A DNA stretch of 64,000 nucleotides from Gigaspora rosea. Its lineage: Eukaryota > Glomeromycota > Glomeromycetes > Diversisporales > Gigasporaceae. Where the stretch lies: contig QKWP01000506.1 of the NCBI GenBank assembly GCA_003550325.1, positions 100,058 to 164,057 on the forward strand, given 5' to 3'. Shown here piece after piece: positions 59,940 to 64,000 of the stretch. A model generated the notes under the pieces. That model was not told where the DNA came from. It made no database searches and saw only the letters and a program-made list of their open reading frames with translations. The first letter of the stretch is position 1, and the number at the start of each line of letters is the position of its first letter. The translations under genes and the position numbers were made by a program.

Positions 59940-60850
59940 TTTGCTTCTTTGTTTTCTATTGTCTTTGCTTTGGCTATTTTTTTTGTTTTGGCTATAATCT
60001 TAGTTTCGCTTTCTTTTTTTAAATATTTCAAAGAAGTGGAAAAAAATAAAAAAAATAGTTCTTAGAAGTATTGGTGTTCTTGCAAATTGCTAAAAAAATC
60101 TAGTATGTTTTTGCAAAGTAACAGAGAAGTTAAAGCTAGTGTTTTTGTAAAGTGCCAAAAAAGTCGCAAAGTGTCAAAGAAGTTAGGAATAAATAAAATA
60201 AAATAAAAATTAAAAAAAATAAGTAAAAAAAACTAACAAAAGAACAAAAAATGTAAGCAAACTAATAAAAAAAATAAATGAAGCCCCAAATCTCGCGTTC
60301 TTGCAAATTCAGAAATTGTGAAAGCTGGGTTAATGTTTTTGCAAAATATCAAAAAAGTCACGAAGTGCCAAAAAAGTCTGGGTTGGCTTTTTTGCAAAAA
60401 AACTAGGAAGTAAGTGTTCTTTTCTTGCAAAGTGCTGAAATAAAATAAATTATAAAACAAATTAACAAAAAAACAAAAAACAAAAAATATTATATCAAAT
60501 AAAAAAATAAATAAAGTTCTAACTAAACCTTTATTTCTTTAAAGAAGCATTCTTGGAAATTTAGAAATTGCTAGAGATATCAGTTGTGTGTTCTTGCAAA
60601 GTGGCAGAAGTTTGGGTTGGCTTGCACAAGGTTTCGAAAAGTTGTTTGTTTTCTTGCAAAGATGTTCTTGTAAAGAGCCAAAATTAAAATAAATAAAAAA
60701 ATTAAAAAATAAATAAATAAAAAAAATAAAAAAAACAAAATAAAAACAAAAAAAAACAACAAAAACAAAAAATAAAATAAAAATAAAAAACAGAATGAAA
60801 ACAAAAAAGCGAAAAAAAACAAAATAGAAAATCTAATCTTGTAGTACAAA
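59940..60850. repeat. A-rich low-complexity DNA with TTGCAAAGTGCCAAAAAAGT words
   Basis: TTCTTGCAAA(A/G)T followed by GCCAAAAAAGT-like words recurs about ten times amid A-runs; it is a degenerate short-period repeat. The minus-strand frames here are long Phe/Leu runs from poly-A and are not credible genes. Confidence 0.55.
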
Positions 60851-60904
60851 AATTAAGCATCATCAAACTATTTTGAACTATTTTAAAAAATTAGTCTAAT
60901 GTGC

Positions 60905-63023
60905 AATCCAGATTAAAGATGCGAACTTTTCTCAAATCAGGAGTAACTATCTTTATAAAAATAATATGGCAATACGTCACATTTGACATAGACGTAATAA
61001 ATGACGTATGCCGTGAATAATGCCGTATGCCATGAATAATGCCGTATGCCGTGAATAATGCCATATGCCGTAAATAATGCCGTATGCCATATGCTGTATG
61101 CTGCTATATGCCACCCGTATACATTTAAAAAATGTTACGTAACATAAATATTTATTGTAATATAAAAGTAATTTATACTCCCACTTCTCTATTTTTTAAG
61201 CGAATTATTTTTATAACTATAGCCGAACTGTAGGCAAAATACCAAGAAAAAAAGTTTTTTGGTAAATTATATTCAAATCATTTAACTTTGAAATTTAAGC
61301 TCTTAAAAACTTACCATTACTCTTACGAATTTAGCATATATACAAGTTTTTACATATAAACATAAACTTCCAAATTATTTTACATTATTAATTTATACTA
61401 AGTATAGATGTTATTTATACTACCTGAATCAATTTTATTAGCAGATTATTATTTAAAAACTGTTCGGTTTGAGTTATTTATATTATTTAATTTTCGCAAT
61501 TTGGATTCAATCATATCAATTTAGTAAGTAAATATAATTTATATCTATTTAAATTATTTTGTTTAATTAGCATTATCTTATCGACATTAATTTGCTATAA
61601 TTAACGTTACTAAAATTCTTTTATTACAGTATAACAAATAATAGATGACACGTATTAGTAATGTTACTATTTACCTTTGCTTCTGTAATAAAATTTATTT
61701 TTACATAAAACCCGAATTCTATAAAATCTCATCATTTGGTGTTCTCAAGCACCTCACATAATGGATCGAATGTAAATTTTTAATTAGTCGGAAATCGAAT
61801 AAATGAATCAAATGGGTTACCATTGCGATAAACAAATCAATGAGATATAAACCACCTTTTTTTCATCGCTCAAGCATTACTTTATATTCAAACATAATAA
61901 TAAACAATAAATTCTCTCTGAGTTTCTATCCAGTTCTTAATGCTCGAAGCTTTTAAAACAAATAATCGATACCTTGATACGAACATAATAAATACAACAC
62001 ATCTTTAAAAAAAAAATAATAATAAAAATAATTAATAATAATAATACCAAAAAAAATTACCTCTTATTGCTGTAAAGCAACTTTCGCTTACTTTAAAAAC
62101 ATGTCTCCAATTTTTACCGTGGTCGTTCAATCTTTTATCAATCATTTTCATTATTTTTATAAACCAATATCTAAATTCTCACAAAAGTTAGGTTTTAATT
62201 TGCTGGCTTGATTTAAAGTTTAATGGTACTTACGGGTTATATGTAGCTTGAGCAATTTATTCATTGCAGCTCCGCTAGGGCTCCATGGATCGTTTGACGT
62301 GGCAAATCGAACTTTCGCCTGCATATCTGAATAGGAGTCTAACACTTTAGATAAAATTCGATACCTAGTACATGGAGATTTCGTTAAAATTCTGTGTAGT
62401 ATAATAAAGAAAAAAAAATAATAATATACGTCAGTGTCAATAACGAAGTATAAAAAATAACTTTAATAGTTATAAAGTTTTGATACGACAGTGCAAAAAA
62501 AATAGTTGGGTAAAAAGTTTGTAAGCCGGAATGACTAATTAATTTTTTAATAAACTACGTGTCCTGTGCTTTATTTATCTTAACTGTTAATGACGGGCAC
62601 GCTTGGTCTAAAAAATATTTTTTGTATATTCCTAACACATTTAAGACACCCGAGAATGCTTTTATTCGAGTTTTTTATCAAAATGCAAGTGATATACTCC
62701 ATGTAACAACTATTGTAAAGCTAGTTCGTATGATTAACTTGCTGTTAGATTGATCGCTCCATTGGTTCCATTGGCTCCATTGGCTCATTGACGATGGAGT
62801 ATATCCATATACGTCATATACGTCATCTACGTCATCTACGTCATCTATGTTGCCTACGTCGCCTACGTCACTTACGTCACTATTTCACACTACCCCTCTA
62901 CTTTATGTAGCACTACGTCAATATAACCAAAAGGTAGTATAGCTTATACGTCATAGACGTAGTGCCGTGGGTAGTAACTACCTTGAGAAAAGTTCGCAAC
63001 TTTAATCCAGATTGCAGATCTAC
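60905..63023. mobile_element. Inverted-repeat element carrying ENTH-domain exons (Pack-type)
   Basis: TGCAATCCAGATTAAAG, then TGCGAACTTTTCTCAA at the left (60902 onward) is mirrored at the right (inverse, ending about 63016), giving TIRs of about 35 bp. Just inside are repeated words: GCCGTATGCC and GTGAATAAT on the left (61005-61110), and TACGTCA on the right (62805-62880). The interior has spliced-looking exons of an ENTH domain. No transposase. I found no target duplication, so the element is old or of unknown type. Confidence 0.65.
62092..62364 (-). pseudogene. ENTH (epsin N-terminal homology) domain exons, fragment
   Basis: Exon about 62234-62364 encodes SDMQAKVRFATSNDPW followed by SPSGAAMNKLLKL, then a GTAAGT donor. 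The next exon (62092-62177), joined in phase, encodes FRYWFIKIMKMIDKRL, then NDHGKNWRHVFK and a GTAAGC donor. ENTH proteins have KVREATSNDPWGPS and KRLNDHGKNWRHVYK here; the domain binds phosphoinositides in clathrin-coat adaptors such as epsins and Ent3. The N-terminal helix region is weak upstream. The rest of the domain is not found downstream (an unrelated-looking KASSIKNWIETQREF frame lies near 61930). It is therefore a gene fragment. Confidence 0.65.
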
Positions 63024-63409
63024 TGATCCAGCTTGGTTTCCTAGTTCTAAAATATTTTGAAATATTTTGTAATATATAAAGGGACATCAATAGAAAAGGA
63101 ACAAATTATTTTTTAGTAACTTTTTTAAAATTTTAAATTAAAATATCTTAGCAACTACCAAATTAAATTTAAATTTTTTTTATTTTAATTCTATAAATAT
63201 ATAAGGGCGTTAGTTTATGGTGACCCCGTGACCAGCCAATGAAAATCTTTCACGTGATAACTATCTTTATGTGTAATGAACCCATTTAAGTTCAAATCCG
63301 ATCAAAATTTTTTTAGGTCGAACCCAATCAAAAACGGTTACAACATTATTTCGTAACGATAACATAAATTTTATTAATTATTACAATTGTTATTATTACA
63401 TAATGGGCT
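63024..63409. other. AT-rich spacer
   Basis: No gene is seen. CCAATGAAAATCTTTCACG and similar short segments resemble MITE interiors but no ends are found. Confidence 0.35.
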
Positions 63410-63785
63410 AAAAAAAAATCTCGCACTCTTGAAAAAAAAAATTCGTGCTCATATAATAAAAAAAAAAATTCGCGCTAATCTAATAAAAAAAAAATTCGCG
63501 CTTATCTAATAAAAAAAAATTCACGCTGCACTCTACTGTAAAAAAAAAAAAAATTTGCACTGCACTTTACTGTATAAAAAAAAAAAATTCGTGCACTCTT
63601 ATTAAAAAGAAAATTCGTGCGCACTTACATAATTAAAAAAAAATTTCGCACTTATTTAATATAAAAAAAAATTCGCGCTACGCTTATATAAAAAAAAAGA
63701 AAAAATCGCGCATAAAAAAAAAAATTGCGCATAAAAAAAAAAAAATCGCGCATAAAAAAAAAAATAAAAAAAATCCTCTCACACA
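63410..63785. repeat. A-run plus TTCGCGC short tandem repeat
   Basis: Runs of 8-14 A followed by ATTCGCGCT, ATTCGTGC or TCGCGCAT and 10-20 variable bases recur about twelve times, becoming shorter (about 17 bp) toward 63750. Confidence 0.75.
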
Positions 63786-64000
63786 TTGGCGAATTGAAAC
63801 ACTGATGACATGATGACATCGAAACAACGAAAGATGAAAAACGAAAGACTGGAATCACCACAAAACGATATTACTAGCGACCGAAAAGACGAATTGAAAC
63901 CACGATACCAAAACGATAAAACCCTAGAATCATTTCAAATGACGGCACCAAAACAACGAAAGCCTGGAATCCAAAATCAATGACACTGAACTGGCAAAAG
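63786..64000. other. Purine-rich right edge with CGAAAGACTGGAATC words
   Basis: GAAACAACGAAAG, AAACGAAAGACTGGAATC, CCAAAACGATAAAA and ACAACGAAAGCCTGGAATCC suggest the start of another degenerate repeat that runs off the window. No ORF. Confidence 0.4.

Noticed and set aside
60233-60849. Two minus-strand frames with long Phe/Leu runs, like membrane proteins
   Set aside because: They derive from poly-A low-complexity DNA on the plus strand, with no start context, introns or conserved motif.
62559-62753. 64-codon plus-strand frame in the ENTH-carrying element
   Set aside because: No recognisable domain, upstream exon or splice sites, and it lies opposite no conserved block. Not called a gene.
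63786-63960. Repeated GAATTGAAAC and CGAAAGACTGGAATC words recalling a CRISPR repeat
   Set aside because: Spacing is irregular, units are diverged, and the setting is clearly eukaryotic. It is treated as degenerate repeat DNA.
1-64000. LTR retrotransposons, retrovirus-like or Polinton-like elements
   Set aside because: I saw no paired LTRs, integrase, capsid or protein-primed polymerase signatures; the reverse transcriptases here are LINE type.

Overview
The window looks like nuclear DNA of an AT-rich fungus. An arbuscular mycorrhizal fungus (Glomeromycotina, for example Rhizophagus) is my best guess. The evidence is very high A+T, short GT-AG introns in small-exon genes, TTAGGG-type repeats, a fungal NCE101-like gene, and a very dense, diverse load of transposons. 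This is inference from style and gene content; no database search was run.

Three host genes sit in the middle. An NCE101-like membrane protein (19.48-19.77 kb, +) and the mitochondrial translation GTPase GUF1/EF4 (20.50-24.55 kb, -; 24 exons, every junction in frame, 671 residues) are convergent. A WDR6-like WD-repeat protein, the partner of the tRNA wobble 2'-O-methyltransferase, follows at 27.18-33.34 kb (+). Two gene remnants of families I do not recognise lie at 9.3-9.9 kb (-) and 34.65-35.0 kb (+). ENTH-domain exons (62.1-62.4 kb, -) lie inside an inverted-repeat element.

Nearly everything else is mobile DNA. Three related LINEs occur. Copy A (1-1.99 kb, -) runs off the left edge. Copy B (4.6-8.85 kb, -) is 5'-truncated and has a dead reverse transcriptase. 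Copy C (12.2-17.27 kb, +) is essentially full length, has a 13-16 bp target duplication and 5' and 3' hairpins, but has lost part of its endonuclease. A MULE-type transposase gene (40.85-46.9 kb, +) carries insertions in both an intron and an exon; two lie about 30 bp apart in its SWIM exon, each with a perfect 8-bp target duplication. At 35.18-36.33 kb a three-level nest is legible: a MITE, split by a hAT-like element, which is split by a second copy of the same MITE.

The most interesting general pattern is a set of seven small hAT-like elements with 8-bp target duplications. Each is filled near its ends with its own reiterated short word (GGCCAAA, GAGAACA, GCACGGAATT, AATTTCGTCT, GCCCGG, GGAT, AAATCAAATTTGA). 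No hAT transposase gene is visible in the window. The right third is mainly satellites: a 120-155 bp array inside a hAT-like element, a minisatellite grading into 397-bp higher-order repeats, and an array of about 325-bp palindromic units.
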